Shown: positions 33,086 through 62,464, counted from the stretch's first letter. The stretch is DNA of 64,000 nt from Macrocystis pyrifera (GCA_031763025.1 JASSKH010000010.1:9999427-10063426), one strand, 5' to 3'. The notes: generated by a model not told the origin, from the sequence alone. Made by a program: numbers and translations.

Positions 33086-33844
33086 AAAGAGCTTTCAACG
33101 ACTGAAGGGGGGGGCAGAAAGGCGACGTGAAGCAGGGGTTGGGGGGGGGGGGGGGGGGGCAGTAAACGCCTCATCGACTACGCAGCTGGGTCGGTGGCTT
33201 GAAAGAAGGGCAGGCTGTGCACGGTCGTTAAACAAGGTTGAGACTCGGCGATATCACTTATGCCCCGCTGTTGCTCGCCTTTTGTCGCCTGCCCAGGCGC
33301 AGCAAAGAGAGTCATACCATCCACGCGTAAATCTTATTCTTAACAGCAGAACAAAGATGTCATCCCCGAGCTTGACCCGTTCGCGTTTTTTACATTTTTT
33401 TTCTGGAAGTCAGTGCCCCCGGGGACACTTTTACTATATCCGCGTGATTATCGACAACACGAACATGTCTGGATGTCGGGATAGGAGCGACAACCGGCGG
33501 AACCCACGGCATCGACCTCGACAGTAGATGTCGTGGACGACTCTCAGGGTGCATTAGCATCCTGTGGTCACCGTCAAGGCAAGCGGTATAGAATGCAACC
33601 GTGTGTTTTTTTTTCCGTGAACACTGCTGCAGCATAATGCGCCCCTAATTCCGGGGCTGCAATAAGCTACAGTGCCCCCCGGGGGAGTCACTACCTGAAA
33701 TGCCCCCGGGGCACTTCTACCATCTCCCTACATTGTTTGATGCCACCTTTTTCAAGCTGCGTGAAGTATTGAGAGGCCTCAAGTTAGGAAATTAAAAAAA
33801 AATAGGCAACCTCTCTACAGTAGTTCGACATGAAATATTTCGCA

Positions 33845-34015
33845 CATCGGGCAGATCATCTACAGATCATTCCCGCTTCACAATCTAGGTCCTTCAGGGA
33901 AAATAGTTTCCTGATCTGCATGATTCGTATGATCTACAGCACATACTACGCACGATTCCTGGATTGGATCTGTACTACGAATGTCCTGCACAGCTCGTCA
34001 TAACGACAGAGCACA
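33845..34015. mobile_element. GATC-rich inverted-repeat element (partial)
   Basis: CACATCGGGCAGATCATCTAC, then CTGATCTGCATGAT, TTCCTGGATTGGATCTGTAC and CAGCTCGTCATAACGAC. Confidence 0.65.
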
Positions 34016-34136
34016 GATGGCCGAGACCCCCCCCTCCCCATCGTGATGTGGGCGTAGAGAAAAACTCGTGGACACGTTGAGCAATGTCCGCAAGGTGTTG
34101 GCAATCTCTCAATTCGGTAAGTATAATGGTGTACTA

Positions 34137-34241
34137 TTACGGGGGTCCATAGTTAACGGGACCAAATTTTGTTAGTAAAAATAGGAAAATATATAGGTTT
34201 GTATGTACACCATAGGTCCTGTTAACTATGGACCCCCGTAA
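34137..34241 (+). mobile_element. mariner-like MITE, copy 14
   Basis: TTACGGGGGTCCATAG...CTATGGACCCCCGTAA, with TA on both sides. Confidence 0.87.
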
Positions 34242-34916
34242 TACTACGTTGTTCAACGTTTCCTCACAACTTTTTGTTTCGCCCACACTATGCAAGGCGA
34301 GGGTCCCGGCCACCTTCGAGGTTGATATCTAGATGAACTACAGCATGGATCGTGATCTGGTGATCTGCCCGGCGTGTTAAATATTTCTTTTGGTGGTTCG
34401 TTTGGAGCGCAGAAAAAAAGAGTTAGCAGCGAGCAATTGGAGTGATGGCTGTGAAGGCCTCCTAGAGGACAACAAAACTCGGAGTAAAATTGGGAGATAT
34501 GTTGCAGTACAGCCGTAGAACTAACGTCATGGCGTACGTACGCACTGATTTTCCACGTGATGAAAATGTGTGCTGAAGGTGGTGCCATGTGTTGCGCAGA
34601 TACATACATACCAGGTACGTGCCAATAACATGAGTCGCGGTAAAAAATGATAAATACGGTGTCTGATTCTGAGCATACCCACAAAATATCTCACCCCACG
34701 ACGGCCGATTGAACCTCACACGGATGCGCGACAAAGATCGATTCGGCAGAGTGGAGCTGGACCCCTCCATGCACCGCCCGCGTCCAATGTCTCAGGTGCT
34801 GTAACCCCTCCGCTTCAACCAGACAAACAGTTATGTCAGATGATTATACCTCCCACCTTGGCGCCAGCAAGTACCGGCCCTTTTCGGACCTTCGGACCTG
34901 AATAAAACCAAGGGTA

Positions 34917-35075
34917 TTTACGGGTCATGTGACCCCAACCCGCGGGTCGGGCCAAGAATAATTCGAAATTTCCGGGTGCGATTGGCTCGGGTCGGGAGGT
35001 TTTAAAAGTCTCACGGGTTCGGTCACTGGTACCCGACCCGACCCACGAGATTTGACCCGAGACCCGTGAACAGCT
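34917..35075. repeat. GGGTCGGG repeat with inverted arms (copy 2)
   Basis: Reverse-complement relative of 16322-16470: GTGACCCCAACCCGCGGGTC, CTCGGGTCGGGAGGTT, GTACCCGACCCGACCCACGAG. The arms can pair with each other. Confidence 0.7.
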
Positions 35076-35381
35076 CTGGTAAAAATCGACAGGTAGGTGT
35101 GGTCCTGCCCTATGAAGCTTATATTAACATTAATAGGAAAAGACCGTGCAACATCCGTGAAAAAGGGGAAACGACACACCACACGCCCAGAGGTCGGAAT
35201 GGAAAACCGTTGCAACCGTTGTGATCACATGATGAAATCAGAAAATACATACTTTTTTCTCATTTTTTTCATTTTTTTCACTTGGTTCTAGTAACCCCCC
35301 CCCCCCGCCCTGTCTACCGTAGTGAAAACAAAATCTGTGACTGTTCACATTTTTTTTTCACAGGCGCCCTTGAGTAACGGT

Positions 35382-35615
35382 CATTCTTATCGGAGAGCTT
35401 TTGTTCCATAATTTCCATGTTTTTTTCGCGCAATTGTTCAATCTTCCAGATTTTCCTGATTTTTTTTTCTAAATATGTGAAATTTATTAAACCTGATTGT
35501 TTTGCTTCTGGAGAATTTCACGAATAGTGACAGAACGCCTCCATATCTTCATATCTATCTCCAATTATTTCTAAACTTGGGAAATTCTGGAAAAAAAAGC
35601 TCTCCGATAAGAATG
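35382..35615. repeat. 234-bp segment with 21-bp perfect inverted ends
   Basis: CATTCTTATCGGAGAGCTTTT at 35382-35402 is exactly complementary to 35595-35615. The inside is A/T-rich. It may be a solitary MITE or a hairpin. It differs from the CCCCCGTAA family. Confidence 0.75.
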
Positions 35616-35930
35616 AGCCTTAATGAATAAAGTTCGTGTGCACCATGTACTGGCTGGTTCGAGTTGAAACGACGAAAAAAAATCCCCGGCCAAAGTTCAC
35701 GCCGTTTTTCCGAGTCAGACCGTGAAATTTTGCACTCTGGTCTGCTATCAGTCCATACCCACACCTGACCTAACGTTTTTTGTTCTTTTTTGCCTGATTT
35801 TAGTTTTTTTTAGTTTTTTTTTTGCATACTTGGACCACCTTAGATCAAAATATTTTCGGCGAACGAAAAGGGGGGGAGGGGGAAACGCAGGTCAGTCCTC
35901 GTAAAGGAGATAAATAACAAGTGGGTCTTA

Positions 35931-36110
35931 CCTTTAGAAAATGGCGTAGACATTTTGACTTTCGTGCGGGAAAAGCGCAATTAATTTCAGTATTGGATCG
36001 ATTTTTGGAGATGCGTTTTGCTTGAGTGGGTTTTGTAGTCTGGGAGCTAGAATCTTCAGGGGTGCTTTTGACTTGAAAATTGCCTAGCGCGGTCAGCATT
36101 GCGGAATCGT
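35931..36110 (-). CDS. possible exon, unknown protein
   Basis: The minus-strand frame reads FSLADDDSAMLTALGNFQVK, STPEDSSSQTTKPTQAKRIS and CAFPARKSKCLRHFLK and ends at a strong donor, CTAAAG|GTAAGA. The 5' border is uncertain: an AG near 36120, or an upstream CCGCAG beside a CCCTAA-like tract. Confidence 0.35.
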
Positions 36111-36175
36111 CGTCCGCAAGTGAGAAATTCCCTCCGCCGCGTTCATGGCCGGTTTAGGCCCGTTTTGGCTGCGGT

Positions 36176-36230
36176 TTGGGGTTAGGGTCAGGGTCAGGAT
36201 TAGAGTTAGAGTTAGGGGTTGGTTTGGGTC
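36176..36230 (+). repeat. telomere-like GGGTTAGG/GGGTCAGG tract
   Basis: About 50 bp of GGGTTAGGGTCAGGGTCAGG with GATTAGAGTTAGAGTTAGGG, a degenerate internal telomere-type repeat. Confidence 0.65.
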
Positions 36231-37394
36231 CTCGCCCGTGCCTTGATGCCGACGGGAACCAAAATACCTGAACAGCATATACCAACCTGAAGATCCTACC
36301 TCCCAGATTGTAATGGGACCTCTTTCGCTTAATATTTCGCAGATCAGATATTCGGATTTTTGAGCCAAAAGTTGTACCAATACAGAAGAACTGAGAAGAA
36401 GAAAAAAAAGGTTTCTTCCTATGAAGACGCCTGCCATTCATTGCGGTTAGTACGATACCAAATACGTCCCATTCGAGTAGATGCTGCTGCTGCCGCCTTC
36501 GTTGGGGAGGAATTTTCCGTACTTAACTTGGAACCAGCTGGTAGGGAATTCTCCTGACCCGAAAAAACAAGAAGGAAGGGTAAAACGTGAGCAAGCACGG
36601 CCAATACATTATGAAAAAAACATTCTTATAAATTGTGCAAAAATTATTTTTTCCGAACAGCGACGTCACACGACCCTGAATCGGCGATAAGACATCGGTC
36701 GACAGGTATTTCCGCAACTCATTTCTTCAAAAAAAGCTTGCAAAGTTGAGTATCGACCGATCTGCCGATCGGCTGTTAGTTTCTTTGAAAAAAAAAAAAA
36801 AACGTGGGGCTCGATATACATCGCTCCCTCTCTTCGCCAGTCTTTTTGAGACACATGTAGAGCGCGGTCTTATGACGACCCTTTATCAGAACAAAATATG
36901 GCGTACAAACGTCGGGCAATACCTGCTTTTTGGGTCGATCGCTGGTGGTTCTGACTGTTGTACTATGTGTTGTTCTTCACATTAAAGCGTTCTTTCTACC
37001 CGTCGACATCCAGCACAACCAGTGTCCGTGCCGATTATTCAATCCTAGAAAGATACAAGTTATGTGGTCATGGGCCCTCGTGATAAGAAGAGAATGCAAC
37101 AGCAGCAGTACAAACAAGCGTCATGATGTTGCTTGCGCGTGTGACGTATGCTGAGGTAGCACTCGAGGAGGAGCTCTTCAAGAAAAAATGGAATCCCATG
37201 GCCTACTCTATTATACTGTAGGTCCGCAACGAGACAGATTGTACAAAAATACTTCCTCCTCAGTTAAAAGATGCCACATCATTCAGAAATATTGCCTCAC
37301 AAGGCAAAAAAAGTGATACGTCGTACATCTTGTACTGCTGTAGAACTCGTCGTGGGTGTCGTCAAACTTATTCCGTTGCACCTCGGATCCTTTC

Positions 37395-37520
37395 CTGATC
37401 CCCTACCCCAGCAGCACGGACTGGGCTCGTGTGGCCGGTTATGTAACCGTCATAGTTTTTTCGACACTGTTTCCCCTCTGTACCATAATCAAGTTCTTAA
37501 AGGGCTGTATCAGCTCTTTT
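37395..37520 (+). CDS. doubtful exon with a membrane segment
   Basis: After CCTACCCCAGCAG| one frame reads TDWARVAGYVTVIVFSTLFP and LCTIIKFLKG, then a GT. A single transmembrane helix is possible. The 36.6-37.9-kb neighbourhood is A/T-rich and I find no companion exon. Confidence 0.2.
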
Positions 37521-37936
37521 GCACCAAAAAAATACCTTTTTCTCTCCGACTTTCCACCAAAATAAAAAACTTTTACAAAAAAAAAATGATTTACCAGTTG
37601 GAAAACGGTCGGCACCAAATGCCTTTTTATTACTCTAGGAAGGGCTTTAACACAGAATACGGAAAATCGCACAATCGCGATAATAATTGGATCGCCATTT
37701 CTGAACAACAGAGGAGCCACCCCAAAAACAACGGAGAGGGTCTACAGATGAAATACACCCGCGGTGAAGACCATCCCACTCCTCCGCAAGTAACTACACA
37801 AGACAGTACGAGTACGAGTACATCTCGGCAATTCATTAAAAAAAAAGTCTCCCAATAAAGGCAGTATGGATACAAACAACAGCTTGTTGTTAGCATCTCC
37901 CGTGGCGGAGCTCCATTCCTCCAGTGCCCATCCCCA

Positions 37937-38217
37937 TGTCACACATCGGATAGATCATCTACAGGTCATCTATAGATCATTCCAAGATCATGATCTAGAT
38001 CTTTCAGGGCGGATGATCTGCACGATCTGTATTACCTATAGGTCATGTTTCCGGGCGGAAGCCGTAAAATCTGCATGATCTAGGACACGTTTCCTTGGTT
38101 GGATCTGTACTACACAGATCCCGCACAACATATCATAACGGCGGGTTAGGATCTAGATGATCTGTCTGTAGACCTTCTATTTGTAGATAGATAGATCTGG
38201 TCTGCCCGATGTGTGCC
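37937..38217. mobile_element. GATC-rich inverted-repeat element (best copy)
   Basis: About 280 bp. The left end CACATCGGATAGATCATCTAC and the right end (TAGATCTGGTCTGCCCGATG then TGTG) are imperfect inverted repeats. The interior holds CATGATCTAGATCTTTCAGG, ACGTTTCCTTGGTTGGATCT and AACGGCGGGTTAGGATCTAG. There is no ORF. Related copies are near 18327, 19235, 33845, 40835 and 49655, with older ones near 11700, 16960 and 45730. Confidence 0.75.
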
Positions 38218-38219
38218 AT

Positions 38220-38905
38220 GCATGAAATGACATGCGGGGTTGACCGTGGTCTCAAAGGTAGACTTGTCACTCTCGTGGTGGTTGCGCTCAAACCTACAGC
38301 AGCCTGGCGTATATGGCCCAGAGCCTAAAACCCTGAAAAATCAATCAGAGGACCTGCCGTGCCATCCTAACTCCGTTCAGCACGCGCCAATCCCATAAAT
38401 GCCCAAAACTGATTCTAAGAGACAATAACGCCCACATGAGGCTGCGGGGCACACAAGACGCACAACAATAGGAAATAGTCTCAAGGGTCATAGCCATACC
38501 CACCGAGACTAGAAAAAAAATACTATAATATTAACAAGCAAGACTATCAAAACGCCTAAACAAGCGGAACCGAACACGTCTACACCAACATCACCCCCAC
38601 TCCCATCACCACCGGCCCACAAAAACTTGCCCCATCGTTCAAATCCCAAAGAAAAAGAAGAAAAAAAAATGCCGCCGTTCAAAAACACAAGAACACGACA
38701 TCAAGAAAAAGCAAGAAAAACGCAAAAAAAAAAAAAAAAAAGAGTTTTGAGCACGTATCGCATTAGACACCATCTTGCGCCGTTCAAAAACGCACAAAAA
38801 AATACACGTACGTAACATATACGAGTAAATGATCATGTATCTGCCGCTGCCCTCGTCAACACCATCCTCCTCATCATATCCCCTCGCGCCAGGCGGCCTG
38901 GCCTG
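38220..38905. other. intergenic, A-rich
   Basis: Holds A9-A19 runs at 38660-38745; no gene seen. It lies beyond the 3' end of the minus-strand ubiquitin protease gene. Confidence 0.5.
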
Positions 38906-38908
38906 ACC

Positions 38909-39277
38909 TCAAGCAGCATCACCGTCCGTCCGCTCTTCTAGCGAGGGCCTCCTTGCCTCGTCCGCAGACGACCTCCTCGAGGGGCCTTCCTGCAGAGAGA
39001 CGTCGAAGCACGGCTGCTGCATTCGTTTCGGGAGGAACCACCTAGATAGAAACCGGAACACGCGAGTCCGCGGCCTCACCGCAACGCCGACATCGGTGCT
39101 GCGGACGCTGGAGATGAGGTACCCCCCCAACTCCTCCGGCAGCTCTTCTATCGGCTCGAGGCCGGGCGACCGCCGCGGTCGCGCGCCGCGCGAGCCAGCG
39201 CCCGGCAGCGAGCTCGGCTCCGAGCGCGAAGCGGAGGCGGGGGGTAATGGTGGAACGACTGCAAGCGGCAGAAACTG
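38909..39277 (-). CDS. same-frame extension beyond the protease stop codon
   Basis: Directly after the TAG at 39280-39278 the same frame stays open for 122 residues: QFLPLAVVPPLPPASASRSE, then GLEPIEELPEELGGYLISSV and SRWFLPKRMQQPCFDVSLQE, ending TDGDAA-TGA. The central part looks protein-like. It could be a readthrough extension, a final exon reached by a short intron that removes the TAG, or unconstrained 3' UTR. Confidence 0.35.
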   Translation of the reverse strand, partial: QFLPLAVVPPLPPASASRSEPSSLPGAGSRGARPRRSPGLEPIEELPEELGGYLISSVRSTDVGVAVRPRTRVFRFLSRWFLPKRMQQPCFDVSLQEGPSRRSSADEARRPSLEERTDGDAA

Positions 39278-56699
<17,422 letters not shown>

Positions 56700-57358
56700 C
56701 CGGGTTCGTGGAAGTCGGTCCGGCCGGGTGTCTTTTTTTGAGCTTTGAGTGCGACTTACGGCGAGCTTCGGCGATTGGTTGCCGGGAACCCAATCATCAA
56801 CCTGCAGTCTACTTGACCAGCGATCCCTCTGCAGATTGCCCTCGCTTGTTGCAGCCGTAGAACCTGTACACGGCAGACCACAAAATACAACTGATGAGAC
56901 GATTCTTTTCTGTTTTTCTGCGATGCCTGTCCGATCGGAGAATTTTTTCCATACAGCACAAATTCACTGCTTTTATTTTTCAGTCATTTTTTCGGGGAAA
57001 TATTGCCAATAGTGCCGGCGGGAACACGTCCAAAAAATCTATGGAACTCCAATATTTTCGGTTTCCGAAATAAAAACTTTACAAAAACAAGCATACGACG
57101 CGAAAGCTTGCCATCGTTCAGCATTGCGCCTCGTTTCGCGTCCTTGGGTCTCGCCCTGTGTAGATGTTCTCGGTACCGGCAGAGGTTTTTTTCCCTTGGT
57201 TGTTTCTCTAGGACTTTTAGTCGATGTCCTGCTTCAAGAAGCTGGGGTATTCGATGGCCGGCCGAATGATGTCGTGAACTGGTCTTTGATCCAAATCTGG
57301 GGTACGATTGGCTACGAGTACCTAACGGGATAAGTTTGGGCCAGTAAAATGTCAGGAG
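56700..57358. promoter_or_regulatory. divergent intergenic region
   Basis: About 660 bp between the USP start (minus) and the IQ-protein start (plus). A shared promoter is inferred from arrangement only; no TATA box or initiator is clear. It may hold an additional USP 5' exon (56863-56760). Confidence 0.4.
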
Positions 57359-59410
57359 ATGTCATCTCTTGAAGCTTCTCGAACTTCCGCTAGGAGTAGC
57401 AACTCCGCCGATGGGACAGACACAGGCGGCAGCAGCAGTGAACAAACCAGTGACGATGCTCACGCTGGAGAATCAAACGGCGAGCACGACGACAGCAGCA
57501 GCAGTGGTGGTGCTCAGAGTAAGCGCGATTCCGAAGCAGACCAAGGAGAACTCCAGGAGTCAGACGCAGAGGACAACGCTTCCGAAGGGGAAGGAAGGGT
57601 AGCCCAGGACACAGATGCACAGGATGCTGCTTCGAGCAGCAGCGGTCGTAGTGGTGTAACTGATGGGTCATCGGCCGCCAGCGAACATTTATCTGACTCT
57701 GGTACCAAAGACAACGACGACAGTAGTCGTACGGGTAGTGACAAGGCCGCCAGCGAGCATTTATCTGACGCTGGTGCCGAAGACAACGACAACAGCGACA
57801 ACAGCAGTCGTACTAGTGGCAACGGGAGGACAAGTCGACAGTATCGGCAGAAGTCGGCGGCGGAATCACGAGCCGAGGCGCGAGGGGAAAGTGATCGAAG
57901 TGGTTCGTCAAAATCCGGAAACAAGTCCTCGAGCGATAGCGACGACGACTCCGAGGGTACACCAAACGCAGAAGGAGACGAAAGACGTTTCCTCGCAAAT
58001 GACGAGGGCGGCCAGCACTCAGATCAAGCGGACGACGATGCTATGAGCTCGGAAGGACAGCAATCACATGATGAAGAAGAACGTCTCTGGCAAGAGCAAC
58101 CCGATGGTGGCGATACAGGGGATGACGAGCAAAGCGATGGGGACTTCTTGGTGGGCACAAAGGCAATAGACGGTGACGACGACGACGATGACAGCGGGGG
58201 CGAAGGTGGCCCAGACCTCGAAGAAAAAGCGACCGCCGCGAGGAGGATTCAGCGCAGGGTACGCAGCCGTACAACCAAAGCCAAGGCAGACAGAGACATG
58301 CAGCCACGGCACAAGGCAGCTACTAAGATCCAGGCAACCGCGAGGGGGCGTCATGCGCGACGAAATCGCTCCAACAGGGACCTCGATAATGACGATAATG
58401 ACGACAACGACGACGACGACAACGACGACAGCAGGGGCAGAGGTAACCTGGCCCAGCAAGAAGAAGCAACTGCCGCGAGGAAGATTCAGCGCAGGGTACG
58501 CAGCCGTACAACCAAATCCAGGACGGATGGAGACAGAGACATGCAGCCGCGGCACAAGGCGGCTACCAAGATCCAGGCAACCGCGAGGGGGCGTCACGCG
58601 CGACGTCATTACCGTTTTCGGCTAGGGTCTATCAGCAGAGACGGAGGGTTCTCTGACACAGGCACAAACACGAGCACCTTAGGAGCAGTCGAGGACGACA
58701 CAATAAACCGAAGCACGCCAAATTTGGAGAGCCGGGAACGGAGGAAGTCAGCACCCGCGGGAATAGTGACCGCGCCGATGATGACCATGACAATAATCTC
58801 GTCGAGACCGAGCGCGATCGTACGAGTACTAACAATCTTAATCTCATAGACGGTGAAAAGCTTTTAGAGCAGCATGCGGCCCGCCGCATCCAACGACACG
58901 CAAGGCGATCGCTGCTTGGAGTAGAAACGCCAACACGCACCCAGATCTTCTCCAAACCCAGCACTGATCTTGGGCGGACGTCTGCTAACCGGGACACTGA
59001 CGACGAGCTTGTCGCAAGAAAGGTGCCGACAAAGCCGCCAGAGCATGACATTCGGAGTGCGGCGAGACACCGCACCGGTAACATAGATAGGCAAGCAGGC
59101 ACGGCGGAGAGTGGTGCGTCGCGCAGCAAGGTGTCCATGGGAGAAGACGAGGCCGCGAGGTGCCTTCAAAGGGAGGCCCGGCGAGGGAGTGCGAGCAAGC
59201 AAGAAGCGTCAGCGGGGGGAAAAGAGGGGCGAGGTACACGGCGCGAACATTAAAAGCAAAGGGCTTGGAAAGGACGCGGCCGCCAGATGCATCCAGACGA
59301 AACTAAAAAGCGGATACGCAAGGAGGAGCCCAAAAGAAGACCGAAATGAGCGCAAAACCGAAGGCACCCGGAGGAGTGAAGCGGGAGATAACACCGACAG
59401 GAGTTTTTCT
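57359..59410 (+). CDS. acidic IQ-motif protein, two apparent frame slips
   Basis: From ATG 57359 the frame gives about 290 residues of Ser/Asp/Glu/Gly-rich disordered sequence with two SEHLSD(S/A)G repeats. Two near-identical basic modules follow (58227-58365 and 58467-58610), each with AARRIQRRVRSRTTK or AARKIQRRVRSRTTK and AATKIQATARGRHARR: IQ motifs, which bind calmodulin or EF-hand light chains. Coding style then moves to another frame (RADDDHDNNLVETERDRTS, LEQHAARRIQRHARRSLLG, EDEAARCLQREARRGS). After the G6A4 run near 59216-59225 it returns to the first frame (KDAAARCIQTKLKSGYARRS), ending at a donor, TTTTTCT|GTGAGT. The literal frame would stop at 58849. Confidence 0.75.
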
Positions 59411-59908
59411 GTGAGTAAAGTCTGATAGGGCGAAAGCGGAACAGGTTGGTGACTCGGCGCGCGCCAGTCGGCTGGGAATTGAAACGGAAGCCAAGCTCCA
59501 CAATATGATTGATGCGGTGCACACAAGTTTGTGAAAATTCGAGTCTCTCGTAATCATTGCCGCGAGCGTCCCAATTGGAACGGTTGAGTTCGGTCGTGGT
59601 TGTTTGCTGAACGTCGGGTCGAAGGGGTAGTGCGACGCTAATCCGTGCGTATTTAAGTGCAGTATGGTTAGTGGTTGACGGTTAACGGTAAACGAACCAC
59701 GGGAATTCTATGTTTCCACTCTGCTGATGATGTTTTTTTAGAACACGGAACGAATGTACTTTCACTGGTAGCATAAGACTACTCGTACAGCTACGTACTA
59801 CATCACAGCCGAGATATGTCAGCGTTGTCCATCAAGCTGGACAGGGTTGGGCATCTCATACGCTACCTTCCCACGCCACCGGCGCTTACACTTGTCGCGC
59901 TTGACCAG

Positions 59909-60550
59909 CACGCACCTACCAGCACCGCACGGACCGAGATGAACATCAGAGGCCACGGGCTGCATTCCGACAGAGCCACCAGAGAACTTCAACTCGAGTT
60001 GACCATAGGGCATCTAGGAGCCCCGCAGCAGCAACAGCAACAACAGCAACAGCCGCCCGGTTTCATATCCCCCGGAAAAGCTGCAGCAGCAGCTGCATCA
60101 GCAGTGGCAAAGTCGGCGGCCGCAGCAGCGGCGGCGGCAGTCCGAGCAGCCGAGGCGGCGGCAGATGCGGCGGAAGCGGCGGAAGCAGCCGCCGCTGCGG
60201 AAGAGGAATGGACACCGACTGTGACCATTAGCTCGCCCCCCATAGACCGCGGGTCCCGCCGGAAGCTCTCTCCAGCGCGTTCCGCTTTTTGGTTAACCGA
60301 AGGCGACGACAACGACGGACCCCAAGAAAGACGCAACGGCGGAGATACGAAAAGAACGCGTCCATGCAGCGGTGATTCGGGGACAGCCGAAGCGGCGAGG
60401 AAGGGCGTAGATGGGGAGGGGGGGCGCAAGCGAAGCCCACGGCATATCAGGGGACACGCCGGGGTGGCCAGCGACCTCGATAACCAGGGGAAAGTGGGTG
60501 GAAATGGAAGTGGAAGCGAGGATGCAAAGCTGAAACACGCGAGAGAGCAG
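59909..60550 (+). CDS. Gln/Ala-rich exon, possibly the same gene
   Basis: The frame open from 59816 ends at donor GAGAGCAG|GTGGGT (60550), phase 0. A phase-0 acceptor at 59908 (CTTGACCAG|CACGCA) would join it to the IQ exon. An ATG start at 59816 is the alternative. It holds a Gln run, an Ala-rich stretch of about 55 residues (from GCA/GCG repeats), then charged disordered sequence. Confidence 0.6.
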
Positions 60551-60559
60551 GTGGGTGGG

Positions 60560-61155
60560 GGGCGTTGATAGGATGAGAGGAGGGAAGAGATTCAGGCCTG
60601 TCTGAACCCCGTCCGAGAAAGTCGACCATGTCTATATATGTTGCCTGAAGCGCGGCTCACGACAGCGGATTTTGGTTGGAGTTCCTGAATTTTGCAGGCT
60701 GTACCAGATGCAGGTTGTCACAAGCGCGGCAGTCCTCCGACCCCGCTAGTATTATAATAATGGAAGCATGACGTTTCAAGGGTGCGTTTAGTAGGGTATG
60801 TGCGCTAAGGGTACCCCGGATACCTACCCCAAGCATGTCTAAAACCATCAGGTTTCGTGCCCAGGTACCCCAAAGTATATATTTTATACCTAGTACTACC
60901 AGATACATTGGGACGGTATTCTTCATTCTACGGACTTGAACATTCCTCGAGACCCCTTGCTGATGTAGCGCAGAAGTGCGGACTACACGAACACTCGATC
61001 GACGTTTTGCGAACGGATTATAGAAGGCAGTAACAGCAGCAAGGAACAGCGGCCATTTGGCGGAATACAAGCATCCGACAACAACGTGTGCGCGCTTGAG
61101 AACGAAGTCGTGCGAACTATTGGCGTGTGCTGCTTGCTTCCCGCGTCTATTTGAA
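60560..61155. other. intron of the coiled-coil gene
   Basis: No coding sign. Confidence 0.45.
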
Positions 61156-61159
61156 GCAG

Positions 61160-61261
61160 GCGAAAAGACACGCCCGTGACCGGCGCGCGCGGGCAATGGC
61201 AAAGGAAGAGAATTCACGGAGGGAGCTTCGAGCGGTGCATGCTGACCTCGTCAAGGCTGAG
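61160..61261 (+). CDS. coiled-coil exon, 34 codons
   Basis: Acceptor TATTTGAAGCAG|GCGAAA and donor GGCTGAG|GTAACA, phase 0 to 0. AKRHARDRRARAMAKEENSR then RELRAVHADLVKAE: a highly charged continuous helix. Fits the phase-0 end of 60550 and the phase-0 start of 62465. Confidence 0.65.
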
Positions 61262-62464
61262 GTAACACAGTGGGGGTCACTGCTTAAGAGAGGGGCTTGT
61301 CAGGCCTGTTTGATTTCCCTCTTAATGAATATTTATCTTAAACCAGAATGGGTACTATATGCCAGGTAGCTTGTACATAGTGCGTAGTATGCCCGCGCAA
61401 AAGCCGTATGACCTGTCTTAAACCAGCTCTTTTCTTGAACCAACGGGTCTTAAACCGCGACCCCCACTGCAATACCGTATAATATATGAGACCTGCCACG
61501 ACAGACGGGATGCCATGATTTCTTGACGTCTTCACAACACGAGGGAGCTCTATGCCTCACCCAAACCCCGACTCTGTGAATCGTACGCACGACTCGACGA
61601 AGTATCCCATGGGCTGGATGTAGAGCGAGTGAAACTGTAAAAACACGAACGGAGTTTTCAAGAATGCTGGGGTAGTTTCCCCAGTTGATTATTAATAGGT
61701 TAAGAGCCCCGCCAACATTTGGGTCCGAAAGTACCCCGTCTACCGCACTGTAGTAGCATGGCCCGTCCACCAGAAAGTGGTGACCAATACCATGGTAGGT
61801 GAACAGCCCCGTCAGCCAGAAACACTTGGGCCCAAAAATCCTGCACTGTACTGCACTACGTATAGAGGCACGGCTTGTGTGCCAGGTAACTGCCTCTGGT
61901 GCCATGGCAGACGTGTCTACCAACGATCCGTCCTCATTGGTTATCATGGACTGGTAACATACAATGAACTGTTTCTCGACGACGACAACACCAGTATGTT
62001 GTTGTTTTCTCCTGTAGGCGATTGTAGTTGCATATCCCTCTGCCATCTACCGTTGGTGGTGCTGCATGTTTTCCCCAGCAGATCTGCGTGTAACTGGTTT
62101 TATCATTCTTCGATCCGAACGTAGAAGGGGCGAGGTGAATCTACCTATTAATAACGTGTGTCATTCGGGCGGTCGTCGGTTAGAACATCGGTTGGATACG
62201 GGTGCTGACGTAAACTATCAGAACCGACGTCTCTTCCCCGTCGTGACGTTAGAAATTTTCTCTACTATGTTGTTTCATTTTTTTGTTTATGCTGCCGACA
62301 GGGATTCTAACAGTCCGGTTCCAACGGCCCAAAGGTAATATGGTCTCGTTTCGCAGCTCAAGAATGAACCCGTAAGGGGTATATTAGGTGTGGAGGAAAC
62401 AAAGTACCCAACCTTCCCAGGCCGTGACAGAAGCAGCATCCGTCTCGTTTTCCGTGCTGCGCAG

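Noticed and set aside
37271..37858. 195-residue plus-strand frame
   Set aside because: Starts without context, A/T-driven composition, no domain; another frame at 37395-37520 is marginally better and only listed as doubtful.
58064..58609. 181-residue minus-strand Cys/Val/Leu-rich frame
   Set aside because: Antisense of the Asp/Arg-rich IQ modules; Val runs are GAC/GAT repeats read backwards.
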